In this document: positions 35,201 to 43,984 of the stretch, piece by piece
How the letters are laid out: every line of letters starts with the position of its first letter
Numbering within the stretch: the stretch's first letter is position 1
Source of the DNA: Bog-793 sp963823945
GTDB taxonomy: Bacteria > Actinomycetota > Acidimicrobiia > Acidimicrobiales > Bog-793
Direction of reading: 5' to 3'
Assembly: GCA_963823945.1 (NCBI GenBank)
Contig: CAWGNK010000006.1
Span: 1 to 64,000, forward strand
DNA: 64,000 nucleotides
Notes under the pieces: generated by a model
Database searches by the model: none
What the model was told of the DNA's origin: nothing
The model's input: only the letters and a program-made list of their open reading frames with translations
Translations under genes and position numbers: made by a program

Positions 35201-36450
35201 GCCCCCTCACCCTTTCCCGCCGGAGCCAGGCGGTCGGCGTCGAGCAGCATCACCCGCACGCGATCCCCCCGCCGCACTCCCTCGCCGTCGGGCAGCAGCG
35301 CCAAGGCGTTGGCGGCCGCCATCGCACGCAGCTGGTGCGAGGCCTGGCCCCCCGACGAACGCACGTGGACGCGGCCGTCGGCGCCCAATGCGGCGACCAC
35401 CCGGGCGAGGTGCAGCTTTCCGTCAACCACGCGCCGCAGGTCCTCGTCGGCGAGGCCGTCGAGGGTCGGCCGGTCGAGTTGGCGGTGCCCGGCCATCTTG
35501 CGCAGCGCCGGGCGCACGAACAGCTCGAACGAGACGAGCGACGACACGGGATTGCCGGGCAGGGCGAACACCGGTGTGCCCGAGCCCGGGAGCACGCCGA
35601 AGGCGAGCGGCTTCGCCGGCTTGATGGCGACCTGCATCCAACGCATCTGCCCGCCGGTCAGCTTGTCGAGCACGACCTTCACGTAGTCGCGGTCCCCCAC
35701 GCTCACCCCACCGGAGGTGACCACCGCGTCACAGCGGGTCGTCGCGCCGATCAGCGCCTCGGCGACGCTGTCCTCGTCATCGGCGACGATGCCGAGGTCC
35801 TCCGCCCCGAACCCGGAGGCGCGCGTCTGGGCGAGCAGCGCCGGGCGGTTGGCGTCGCGGATCGCGCCGGGCCGCAACGGGCGGCCCGGCAACGTGAGCT
35901 CGTCGCCTGTCGACAGGACCCCCACCCGCGGGCGGGGGTGCACGAGGACCGCCACCTCACCGAGGCTCGCCAGCACGCCGAGATGGAAAGGGCCGAGCAC
36001 CGTCCCCTCCTCGATCACCACCTGGCCGGCCTCGATGTCCTCGCCCCGTCGGCGGACGTACTCGCCTGGCGCGACCTGCCCGTGCACGACCACGGCGGAC
36101 CCCCCGTCCTCGGTCGAGGTCCGCTCGACCATGCAAACGGCGTCGGCACCCGCCGGTAGCGGCGCGCCCGTCATGATCCGCACCGCCTCGCCGCCACCGA
36201 CCGTCATCTCCCCCACCAGCCCGGCCATCACCGACCCGACGACCTGCAGGCGGACGTCCCCGGCGGCGGTGTCGGCGGCGCGCAGGGCGTAACCGTCCAT
36301 CTGCGAGTTCGTAAAGGGCGGCACGCTCCCCGCCGCGGCGACGCGCTCGGCGGCGACACACCCGAGGGCGTCGCCCAGCGCGCACTCGACCGGGCGCGCC
36401 GGCGAGACGCCCGACAGGACAACGAGGCGGGCTTCGTCGAGCGGGATCAC
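35197..36450 (-). CDS. moeA: Molybdopterin molybdenumtransferase MoeA
   Basis: The GTG at 36450 starts the family-typical VIPLDEARLVVLS and gives 417 residues; a GTG at 36495 would add 15 residues, and neither has a good ribosome site. Family motifs are PPFTNSQMDGYALRA, RIMTGAPLPAGADAV, VLSTGDEL, VVTSGGVSVGDRDYV and ALPGNPVSSLVSFELFVRP. MoeA inserts molybdate into adenylylated molybdopterin. It is the first gene of the leftward moeA-moaA-moaD operon. Confidence 0.94.
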   Translation of the reverse strand: MIPLDEARLVVLSGVSPARPVECALGDALGCVAAERVAAAGSVPPFTNSQMDGYALRAADTAAGDVRLQVVGSVMAGLVGEMTVGGGEAVRIMTGAPLPAGADAVCMVERTSTEDGGSAVVVHGQVAPGEYVRRRGEDIEAGQVVIEEGTVLGPFHLGVLASLGEVAVLVHPRPRVGVLSTGDELTLPGRPLRPGAIRDANRPALLAQTRASGFGAEDLGIVADDEDSVAEALIGATTRCDAVVTSGGVSVGDRDYVKVVLDKLTGGQMRWMQVAIKPAKPLAFGVLPGSGTPVFALPGNPVSSLVSFELFVRPALRKMAGHRQLDRPTLDGLADEDLRRVVDGKLHLARVVAALGADGRVHVRSSGGQASHQLRAMAAANALALLPDGEGVRRGDRVRVMLLDADRLAPAGKGEGA

Positions 36451-36805
36451 CGGCGCGCCGCGCCCGGCAGCCCGACAGGTGGCGCCTCGCTGCACATTCG
36501 GCGGCTCACACTCCCGCTGAGACGATTTCGGCGACCGATTCCCGATCGATCGCCACCTGGTCATCCTATCGGCGGGTCGCCGCGGCACCGCCCGGCCCAG
36601 GCAGGCGCCCCGGTCCGGGCGGTCACAACAGGGCAGATCGGCGACCAGGCCGAGAAGCGGAATAGGAACGGCTTGCGCGGTGTTCAACAACCTTGTGCAC
36701 CGTCGGCGGAGCAGCGCGGTCCAAGACCGCTCCCGGCATCGCCAGCAAGGAAGAGAGATGCCGGCCCGTCCGGATCGGTGAGTCCAATACACCCAAGGGG
36801 GAAAA
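36451..36805. promoter_or_regulatory. Divergent promoter region moeA / beta-helix gene, with a conserved leader
   Basis: The right half, 36612-36805, is about 194 bp that recurs with clear similarity at 39864-40059 in front of the second beta-helix gene. Conserved blocks include CAGATCGGCGACC, GCGGAATAGG, GCGCGGTGTT.AACAA, TTGTGCACCG and the ACCCAAGGGGGAA ribosome site. It must contain the beta-helix promoter and 5' leader. No known riboswitch class was matched. Confidence 0.6.
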
Positions 36806-39622
36806 GTGTCACTGATGCGAATTTCCAGGCTGCACCCAAGTCGCCTGGTCCGAAAGGCCATGGCGATCGGGGGCGCGGTCGCCGTTTCGGCCGGGATGAT
36901 TGCCGTTGTTGGGACGGCCCTTCTCGCCACTCCCGCCGCGGCCGTGACCCCGCCGACGTTCCCGTCCGGCAGTCCCGTCCACACCTACACCGTCACGACG
37001 ACGAGCGACCCGGAATCCGGGACCGCCTGTCCCGCGACCAACTCCGATCCCTGCAGCCTGCGCGCCGCGGTCAACCAGGCGAACTCCGACGGCACGCTCG
37101 ACGAGATCGTCCTGGGGGCCGGCACCTACACACTGGAGGACGGCATCGAGCAGGGAGTGCTTTACGTCTCGGACAGCGACGGGTTGATCATCTCCGGAAA
37201 CGGCGCCTCCTCGACCATCGTCCAGCGTGACACCTCGGCCGGCAACTACGGCGTCCTCGAAAGCGTCGACGCGCCGCTCGAGCTCACGGGCCTCAGTATC
37301 GAGCACGGCTACGCCGAGTGGGGCGGTGGCATCTACCTCATCAATGCGGACCTCTTCGCCTCGGGCGTCACCGTCTGGGACAACTCCAGCACCTACTCCG
37401 GCGGCGGCATCTACGCCAACAGCGGCAGCTACGTGTCCGGGACGGACCTCACCGTGTCGGACAACTTCGCCAACGACGGGAGTGGCGGTGGCCTCTACAG
37501 CTTGGGCACCGACGGCACCACGCTCTCCGGCAGCACGGTGTCGGACAACACCTCCTGGGACTACTCGGGTGGTGGCGTCTACGTCTCAGGTGGGCCGGCT
37601 TGGCTCACCTCCGACGCGTTCTCCGACAACGCCGCGGACTCCGATGGCGGTGCGGTGTACGTCGACGCGCCGAGCTCGTCGAGTTCGGCGTTCGTGGCCG
37701 ACACCTTCACCGGCAACGAGGCGGACAGTGGTGGTGGCGTCTACCAGGACGACGGGGGCCTCGTCATCACCGACACCTCGCCGGTGAGCGACGCCTACGT
37801 CGGCCCGAGCAAGTTCACCGACAACGTGGCGTGGGACGACGCCGGTGGTGCCCTCTACCTCGACTCCTCGGACGGGACCCAGTGTGGGACCCTGCCGGAG
37901 ACCGAGCTCTACGGCGCGTTGGACGCCAACGTCTGCGTCACCGACACGACGTTCCACTCGAACGTCGCGGTGGACTCCAGCGGAGCGACGGGCGGCGCGA
38001 TCCGGAATGAAAACGCCTACGCGCTGCTGAGCCACGACACGCTGACCGCTAACAGCGCCCTCTCCGAGAACGGCAGCGCCCAGGGCGGCGCGATCTACAA
38101 CGACGAGGAGATGTCGATCACGGGTTCGACCATCAACTCGAACAGTGCCGTCAGCAACGGCTACGACGAAGGTAGCGGCGGGGGCGCCGTCTACAACAAC
38201 ACCGACTACGAACTGTCGATCTTCCACAGCAAGATCAACAACAACTCGGTGTCGTGCACAGCCGAGGAATGCTCCACCGGGGGCGGCGCGCTCTTCAGCC
38301 TCGGCGAGGAGGTCGTCAGCCACTCGAAGATCAACGGAACCTCCGCCACGGCGACGTGTACGGATAGCGAATGTGACGTCTACGGCGGCGCGATCTACCA
38401 GACCGGCGAGATGATCGTCTATGCGACCACGATCGATCACACCACGGCGACGGCAAGCGTGTCGGGAGACGATGACGCCTACGTCTACGGCGGCGCGATC
38501 TACGCCGACGGCGAGTTCAGCCTCTACTCGTCGGATGTGAACGACACGTCTGCCACCGCGACGAGCGGGCTGGACGGGGGCGAGGTCACTGGCGGCGCGA
38601 TCGACAACGTCTCGCTGTTCGGGATGCAGTCCGACTCGGTCGACGGCACCTCTGTCACGGTGAACGTGCCGAGCTGGCTCGACGTCTACGGCGGAGCGAT
38701 CGCGAACAGCGAGGGAGGGCTCTGGCTGGAGAGCAGCGCCATCGTCGGGACCACGGAGCACCTGACCGGTCCCTACGTCGTCGGTGACGTACTGGGCGGC
38801 GGCATCTACGAGTCGGCTGACGGCACCTTCTACGTCAAGAACGACACGATCGCCAACAACACCGGCGCCGGCGAAGGCGGCGGTATCTACTACTACAACG
38901 AAGAGACGGATCAGCCGATCACGAACCTGACGATTAGCGGGAACGCGGTCACCGGGGTCGGCGACGGCGGAGCCATCTTCTTCGCAAGCTCCACCGAGCC
39001 ACCCACCGTCACCGGGACGATCCTCGCCGGCAACACCGCCTACGGGCTGCCGAACGAGTGCGCCAACCCGTACTCGTACGACTCGGGTGGCTACAACATC
39101 GACGACACCAACTCGTGCCTGCTCTACGCGACGGGAGACCAGGTGGGTGTGAACCCCCACCTCGCCTCGCTCGGTCACTGGGGCATGACGACGATGGAGT
39201 TCGCACTCCTGCCCGGCAGCCCGGCGATCGCGGCAGAGGACAACTCCGTCTGCCCGACCACGGACCAGCACGGCATCGCCCGCCCAGCCACGGGACCCTG
39301 TGACATCGGCGCGGCGGAGCTCGTCTTCCAGCGGGTCACGCCCGGCGAGACCGACACCGTCCACCCGTCGGGGACCGTCACGTACGGCGACATGGTCAAG
39401 CTCAGCGTCGCCCTCTCGGGAGCACACGGGAAGGTGACCGGGAGTGTGAAGGTGAGTCTCGGTACCAAGGGACTCTGTGACAAGGTGCTCGCCAAGGGGA
39501 TGATGAACTGCACGTTCGACTCCCACGCGCTCGCGCACGGGTCCAACACGCTCACCGTCTCCTACAAGGGCAAGGGCTGGTACCTCGCGTTCAAGAAGGG
39601 CGTCGTCGTCAAGACGTCCTGA
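36806..39622 (+). CDS. Secreted right-handed beta-helix repeat protein, copy 1
   Basis: The GTG at 36806 (or ATG 36815) follows AAGGGGG and gives 938 residues. A signal peptide (RKAMAIGGAVAVSAGM...TPAAAV) precedes CSLRAAVNQAN, the start signature of many parallel beta-helix surface proteins. Residues of about 100-800 are Gly/Ser/Thr/Asp-rich coils with recurring GGGIY, GGAIYN and SGSTVSDN motifs, and the helix closes with ECANPYSYDSGGYNIDD and CDIGAAELV. The last 90 residues form an Ig-like domain (TVTYGDMVKLSV...LTVSYKGKGWYL). It is a probable adhesin or polysaccharide-binding surface protein. It is highly similar over its full length to the protein encoded at 40060, and no sortase or membrane anchor is visible. 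Confidence 0.88.
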   Translation: MSLMRISRLHPSRLVRKAMAIGGAVAVSAGMIAVVGTALLATPAAAVTPPTFPSGSPVHTYTVTTTSDPESGTACPATNSDPCSLRAAVNQANSDGTLDEIVLGAGTYTLEDGIEQGVLYVSDSDGLIISGNGASSTIVQRDTSAGNYGVLESVDAPLELTGLSIEHGYAEWGGGIYLINADLFASGVTVWDNSSTYSGGGIYANSGSYVSGTDLTVSDNFANDGSGGGLYSLGTDGTTLSGSTVSDNTSWDYSGGGVYVSGGPAWLTSDAFSDNAADSDGGAVYVDAPSSSSSAFVADTFTGNEADSGGGVYQDDGGLVITDTSPVSDAYVGPSKFTDNVAWDDAGGALYLDSSDGTQCGTLPETELYGALDANVCVTDTTFHSNVAVDSSGATGGAIRNENAYALLSHDTLTANSALSENGSAQGGAIYNDEEMSITGSTINSNSAVSNGYDEGSGGGAVYNNTDYELSIFHSKINNNSVSCTAEECSTGGGALFSLGEEVVSHSKINGTSATATCTDSECDVYGGAIYQTGEMIVYATTIDHTTATASVSGDDDAYVYGGAIYADGEFSLYSSDVNDTSATATSGLDGGEVTGGAIDNVSLFGMQSDSVDGTSVTVNVPSWLDVYGGAIANSEGGLWLESSAIVGTTEHLTGPYVVGDVLGGGIYESADGTFYVKNDTIANNTGAGEGGGIYYYNEETDQPITNLTISGNAVTGVGDGGAIFFASSTEPPTVTGTILAGNTAYGLPNECANPYSYDSGGYNIDDTNSCLLYATGDQVGVNPHLASLGHWGMTTMEFALLPGSPAIAAEDNSVCPTTDQHGIARPATGPCDIGAAELVFQRVTPGETDTVHPSGTVTYGDMVKLSVALSGAHGKVTGSVKVSLGTKGLCDKVLAKGMMNCTFDSHALAHGSNTLTVSYKGKGWYLAFKKGVVVKTS

Positions 39623-39652
39623 CCAAAGCAGAGCCTGCGGGCTCTAGCCGGA

Positions 39653-39688
39653 GCCGCCGCTTCCCCCTTTGCTGGGGGGAGCGGCGGC
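39653..39688 (+). terminator. Terminator hairpin after beta-helix copy 1
   Basis: A 15-bp stem (39653-39667 with 39674-39688, one G-T pair) with loop TTTGCT lies 30 bp after the stop codon and is followed by TTCC. A small AGAGCC/GGCTCT hairpin precedes it. The same structure follows copy 2. Confidence 0.8.
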
Positions 39689-39728
39689 TTCCGCGTCGGG
39701 AGGACGCCACGCCCGCCGGGTTCTTCCC

Positions 39729-39783
39729 AGGGTGTCCGGGGCCAGACGCCGATCGCCTCGGCCGGCACCTCGACGCGACAGCG
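39729..39783 (-). pseudogene. Relic of the 3' end of the modB-modC fusion gene
   Basis: About 55 bp are nearly identical to 43987-44041, the last codons of the fused molybdate transporter gene (RCRVEVPAEAI.VWPRTP on the minus strand). The stop codon position is changed to a sense codon. The relic sits between the beta-helix copies, exactly where a tandem duplication that included the neighbouring modC end would leave it. Confidence 0.85.
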
Positions 39784-39863
39784 CGCGACCTCGGTGGCGG
39801 GCTCCTCTGAGCGCACGCGGCGGGGATGCGGGGGGTGCCGTTTGCGACGATCGCCCAGGTCCC

Positions 39864-40059
39864 ACGTCCGGACGGTCACGACAGCCAGATCGGCGACCCG
39901 GGCGAGAGGCGGAATAGGCGCGGCTCGCGCGGTGTTGAACAAGCTTGTGCACCGCCGACGGAATCGTGCGGCCCAAGTCCGCGCCCGGCACCGTCATCGA
40001 GAACCAACACAACGCCGGCCCGCCCGGACCGGTGAGTCCCGTGCACCCAAGGGGGAAGC
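39864..40059 (+). promoter_or_regulatory. Conserved leader and promoter region of beta-helix copy 2
   Basis: These 196 bp are homologous to 36612-36805 in front of copy 1 and carry the same ACCCAAGGGGGAA ribosome site just before the GTG start. Retention of the whole leader suggests that both copies are expressed under similar control. Confidence 0.6.
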
Positions 40060-42876
40060 GTGTCAGTGATACGGATTTCCAGCCCGCACCGGAGTCGCCT
40101 GGTCCGCAAGGCCATGGCGATCGGGGGCCCGGTCGCAGTTTCGGCCGGGATGTTCGCCGTTGTCGGGACGGCCCTTCTCGCCACACCCGCCGCGGCCGTG
40201 TCCCCGCCGACGTTCCCGTCCGGCAGCCCGGTCCACACCTACACCGTCACGACGACGGCGGACCCGGTGTCGGGAACCGCCTGTCCCGCGACCAACTCCG
40301 ATCCCTGCAGCCTGCGCGCCGCGGTCAACCAGGCGGACTCCGACGGCACCCTCGACGAGATCGTCCTGGGGGCCGGCACCTACACACTCGAGGACGGCAT
40401 CGACCAGGGTGTCCTCTACGTCTCGGACACCGACGGGTTGATCATCTCCGGAAGCGGCGCCTCGTCGACCATCATCCAGCGTGACACCTCGGCCGGCGAC
40501 TACGGCGTACTCGAGAGCGACGGCGCGCCGCTCGAGCTCTCGGGCCTCGCGATCGAGCACGGTGACGCCGAGTGGGGCGGCGGCATCTACCTCCTCGATG
40601 CCAATCTCTTCGCCTCGGGCGTCACCGTCTGGGACAACTACAGCACCTACTCCGGCGGCGGCATCTTCGCCAACAGCGGCAGCTACGTGTCCGGGACGGA
40701 TCTCACCGTGTCGGACAACGAAACCGACGACGGAGGTGGCGGCGGCATCTTCGCCAGGGGGACGGACGGCATCACGCTCTCCGGCAGCACCGTGTCGGAC
40801 AACACCTCCTGGTATGACTCGGGTGGCGGCGTCTACGTCTCAGGTGGGCCGGCTTGGCTCACCTCCGACGTGTTCTCCGGCAACGCCGCGGACTCCGACG
40901 GCGGCGCGCTGTTCCTCTACGGGCTGGGCTCTTCGAGCTACGCGCTCGTGGCCGACACCTTCACCGGCAACGAGGCGGCCACTGGCGGTGGCGTCTTCCA
41001 GGAAGGCGGGGGCCTCGTCATCTCGGACACCTCGCCCGTGAGCGACGCCTACGTCGGCCCGAGTTCCTTCACCGGCAATGTGGCGATGGACGGCTCGGCT
41101 GGCGCCCTCTACCTCGACTCCGCGGACGGACCCCAGTGCGGGACGCTGCCGGCGACCGAGCTTTACGGCGCGTTGGACGCCAACGTCTGCATCACCGATA
41201 CAACCTTCCGCTCCAACGTCGCGGTGTACCCCAGCGATGCCACGGGCGGCGCGATCCGGAATGAAAACGCCTACGCGCTGCTGAGCCACGACACGCTGAC
41301 CGCAAACGGCGCCCTCGCCGATAACGGCGCCGGCGAAGGCGGCGCGATCTTCAACGACGAGGAGATGGCGATCACGGGGTCGACCATCGACTCGAACAGT
41401 GCCGTCGGCGACGGTCTCGGCGACGGCGGCGCAGGCGGCGCGGTCTACAACAACACCGACTACGACCTGTCGATCTCGCACAGCAAGATCAATCACAACT
41501 CGGTGTCGTGCACGGGCGACGAATGCGAAAGCGGAGGTGGCGCGCTCGTCAGCCTCGGCGACATGGTCGTCAGCCACGCGAAGGTGAACGGAAACTCCGC
41601 CACCGCGACGTGTTCGGATGGTGTATGCGAGATCGACGGCGGCGCGATCTACGCAAGTGGCGAATCGTGGATCAACGCGACGACGATCGATCACACCACG
41701 GCCAACGCGAGCGTGTCACTGGACGATGACGCCTACGTCGACGGCGGCGCCATCGACTCAGACGGCTATTTCAGCCTCTACTCCTCGGATGTGAACGACA
41801 CCTCCGTCACCGCGACGAGCGGGCTGGACGGGGCCGAGGTCACCGGCGGCGCCATCGACAACACCTACGACTTCGGGATGCTGTCCGACTCGGTCGACGG
41901 CACCTCTGTCACGGTGAACGTGCCGCAATGGCTCGACGTCCTCGGCGGGGCGGTCGCCAGCGCCCATGGAGGGTTCTACCTGGAGCGCAGCGCCATCGTC
42001 GGGACCACGGAGCACCTGACGGGTCCCTACGAGGCCGGTGACGTCCTGGGCGGCGGCGTCTACGAGTCGGGTGACGGCACCTTCTTCGCCGAGAACGACA
42101 CGATCGCCAACAACACCGGCGCCGGGGAAGGCGGCGGCATCTACTACTACAACGAGGCCTCCGGCCAGACGATCGCGAACCTGACGATCAGCGGGAACGC
42201 GGTCACCGGGGTCGGCGACGGCGGCGCGATCGCATTCGACGACACCACCGAGCCGCCCAACGTCAGCGGGACGATCCTCGCCGGCAACACCGCTTTCGGG
42301 CTGCCGAACGAGTGCGCCAACCCGGAGTCGTACAACTCAGAGGGTTACAACATCGACGACACCAACTCGTGCCTGCTGTACGGGCCCGGAGACCAGGTGG
42401 GTGTGAACCCCCACCTCGCCGCGCTCGGCCACTGGGGCATGACGACGATGGAGTTCGCTCTCCTGCCCGGCAGCCCGGCGATCGCGGCGGAGGACAACGC
42501 CTTCTGCCCGACCACGGACCAGCACGGCATCGCCCGCCCCGTCTCGGGGTCCTGTGACATCGGCGCGGCGGAGCTCGTCTTCCAGCGGGTCACGCCCAGC
42601 GAGACCGACACCGTCCACCCGTCGGGGACCGTCGCGTACGGCAAGATGGTCAAGCTCAGCGTCGACCTCTCCGGCAGCGACGGCAAGGTGTTCGGGAGCG
42701 TGAAGGTGAGTCTCGGTACCAAGAGACTCTGCGACAAGGTGCTCGCCAAGGGCGTGATGGCCTGCACGTTCGACTCCCATGCGCTCGCGCACGGGAACAA
42801 CACGCTCACCGTCTCGTACAAGGGCAAGGGCTGGTACCTCTCGCTCAAGAAGGACGTCGTCGTCAAGACGTCCTGA
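40060..42876 (+). CDS. Secreted right-handed beta-helix repeat protein, copy 2
   Basis: It has 938 residues, the same length as copy 1 and high identity throughout: signal peptide (TPAAAV cleavage), CSLRAAVNQAD, Gly/Ser/Thr/Asp-rich helix coils, ECANPESYNSEGYNIDD, CDIGAAELV and a C-terminal Ig-like domain ending KDVVVKTS. Substitutions are mostly conservative and scattered on predicted coil surfaces (for example GGGIYANSG versus GGGIFANSG), and there is no frameshift, so both copies appear to be kept by selection. The GTG start matches copy 1. The role is probably extracellular; the ligand is unknown. Confidence 0.88.
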   Translation: MSVIRISSPHRSRLVRKAMAIGGPVAVSAGMFAVVGTALLATPAAAVSPPTFPSGSPVHTYTVTTTADPVSGTACPATNSDPCSLRAAVNQADSDGTLDEIVLGAGTYTLEDGIDQGVLYVSDTDGLIISGSGASSTIIQRDTSAGDYGVLESDGAPLELSGLAIEHGDAEWGGGIYLLDANLFASGVTVWDNYSTYSGGGIFANSGSYVSGTDLTVSDNETDDGGGGGIFARGTDGITLSGSTVSDNTSWYDSGGGVYVSGGPAWLTSDVFSGNAADSDGGALFLYGLGSSSYALVADTFTGNEAATGGGVFQEGGGLVISDTSPVSDAYVGPSSFTGNVAMDGSAGALYLDSADGPQCGTLPATELYGALDANVCITDTTFRSNVAVYPSDATGGAIRNENAYALLSHDTLTANGALADNGAGEGGAIFNDEEMAITGSTIDSNSAVGDGLGDGGAGGAVYNNTDYDLSISHSKINHNSVSCTGDECESGGGALVSLGDMVVSHAKVNGNSATATCSDGVCEIDGGAIYASGESWINATTIDHTTANASVSLDDDAYVDGGAIDSDGYFSLYSSDVNDTSVTATSGLDGAEVTGGAIDNTYDFGMLSDSVDGTSVTVNVPQWLDVLGGAVASAHGGFYLERSAIVGTTEHLTGPYEAGDVLGGGVYESGDGTFFAENDTIANNTGAGEGGGIYYYNEASGQTIANLTISGNAVTGVGDGGAIAFDDTTEPPNVSGTILAGNTAFGLPNECANPESYNSEGYNIDDTNSCLLYGPGDQVGVNPHLAALGHWGMTTMEFALLPGSPAIAAEDNAFCPTTDQHGIARPVSGSCDIGAAELVFQRVTPSETDTVHPSGTVAYGKMVKLSVDLSGSDGKVFGSVKVSLGTKRLCDKVLAKGVMACTFDSHALAHGNNTLTVSYKGKGWYLSLKKDVVVKTS

Positions 42877-42905
42877 TCGCAACTGGGCCTGCGGGCCCTA
42901 CCGGA

Positions 42906-42941
42906 GCCGCCGCTTCCCCTTTTGCTGGGGGGAGCGGCGGC
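42906..42941 (+). terminator. Terminator hairpin after beta-helix copy 2
   Basis: The stem GCCGCCGCTTCCCC (42906-42919) pairs with 42927-42941 around a TTTTGCT loop, 30 bp after the stop. It is nearly identical to the hairpin after copy 1. Confidence 0.8.
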
Positions 42942-43118
42942 TTCCGCGTCCGGAGGACCGCCCGGGAGGGGTCCTTTCCAGGGGGATGACAATCTTCACG
43001 CACCCAGGCCAAGGGTGACGACATCAGCACCGCCTCTGCGCAGGCTCCTGCGGAACCTGCGCCGCGAGCCATTCACACCGCGCGTGGAACGCAACGTGCG
43101 ACGACACTTCCAAGAGTT

Positions 43119-43730
43119 CTAGGGAAGCACCTGCACCGTCCGGTGCCACTGATGGTGAGCGACATTGAGGACATAGATGGCGTAGCTCCCCTGCGGCAGC
43201 TCCGCGTAGCTGGCGGGACTGATCCGGAGGCCGATGCCGCCTCCATGGACCGCGTGCGCGGCCATGATCCAGTCGTCGTCGCCGTTCACGTACTGATACC
43301 ACTGGCGTCCGCTGTCAGTCGAGACGTCGATAACGGCGCTGCTCACCATCACGACGCCAGACGAACCTTCTGGAATCACCGTGTCGATGTAGTCGATCGA
43401 GCCCCCCACCGAGTCCGTGGCGAGCAGCGGCCCCGCTGTCTTCCAGCGGACCCCACCGTCGGTGCTGCGCACTGGGTACTCCGCGGGGCTGCCGTGCTCC
43501 TGCCATACGCCCCATCTGTCGGTGCGCCCCGATGACTTGCGGTACACCCAGCGAGCCTGCGCGGCGGTGAGCGCTGTACCCCAAGGAAATACGCCGGCAA
43601 GGGCCGAATTGGGGAGTCCACGTACCATCGTCAGCGTCGCGGGATAGGGCGAGGACGCGGCACCCACCGCTGTCATCGAGAGGGCAACGAGCACGAGGAC
43701 CGTGCAGGCGACTTCACGAATTCTCCGCAT
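43119..43730 (-). CDS. Secreted protein with BNR/Asp-box-like motifs
   Basis: The ATG at 43730 with AGGAG 6 bp upstream gives 203 residues. The signal peptide MRRIREVACTVLVLVALS is identical to that of the unrelated gene at 24053. The mature part carries two Asp-box-like motifs (STDGGVRWKT and STDSGRQWYQ), seen in sialidase-like propellers, but is too short for a full propeller. Its position between the second beta-helix terminator and modC, with no counterpart beside copy 1, suggests that it arrived after the tandem duplication. Function is unknown. Confidence 0.72.
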   Translation of the reverse strand: MRRIREVACTVLVLVALSMTAVGAASSPYPATLTMVRGLPNSALAGVFPWGTALTAAQARWVYRKSSGRTDRWGVWQEHGSPAEYPVRSTDGGVRWKTAGPLLATDSVGGSIDYIDTVIPEGSSGVVMVSSAVIDVSTDSGRQWYQYVNGDDDWIMAAHAVHGGGIGLRISPASYAELPQGSYAIYVLNVAHHQWHRTVQVLP

Positions 43731-43830
43731 GATTATCTCCTGGCAACCAGATTCATCGCACCTGCTGGCAGGGAAGGTACCGCTGCGCGGCAAGCTCGCG
43801 TATGGCACCCCTAGGTTCGACAAAGCTCGG
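43731..43830 (-). repeat. Duplicated promoter/leader module
   Basis: Upstream of the gene starting at 43730, about 100 bp are homologous to about 23957-24052 in front of the gene at 24053. Both include TTTGTCGAACC, ATACGCG.GCTT, ATCTGGTTG and the ribosome-site region. Homology continues for about 55 bp into the coding sequence (the signal peptide) and then stops. Confidence 0.75.
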
Positions 43831-43984
43831 CAGATCGCCGACGGGATTCGGCCGACACCGCCCTATTGAGAACGCGAGGTTGTCCGACCAGGAACGTGGC
43901 GCAATTACGCGCGAGCCACCGGCCGGAGATCGTCGACATCGGCTCTCCGACCAGCAGGTGAGTCTGGGTAGGTAAGTCCCTTTT

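Noticed and set aside
36612..36805. Riboswitch in the conserved leader of the beta-helix genes
   Set aside because: I compared it by eye with c-di-GMP and ydaO-type cores and found no matching conserved loops; conservation is explained by the recent tandem duplication.
37100..39000. CRISPR-like or tandem DNA repeats inside the beta-helix genes
   Set aside because: The repetition is at protein level (GGAIY-type coils) with irregular spacing, and no spacer/repeat structure is present.
37586..39538. 650-codon minus-strand frame opposite beta-helix copy 1
   Set aside because: It is a shadow caused by the repetitive, GC-rich sense gene; it has no signal peptide or domain and is broken in copy 2.
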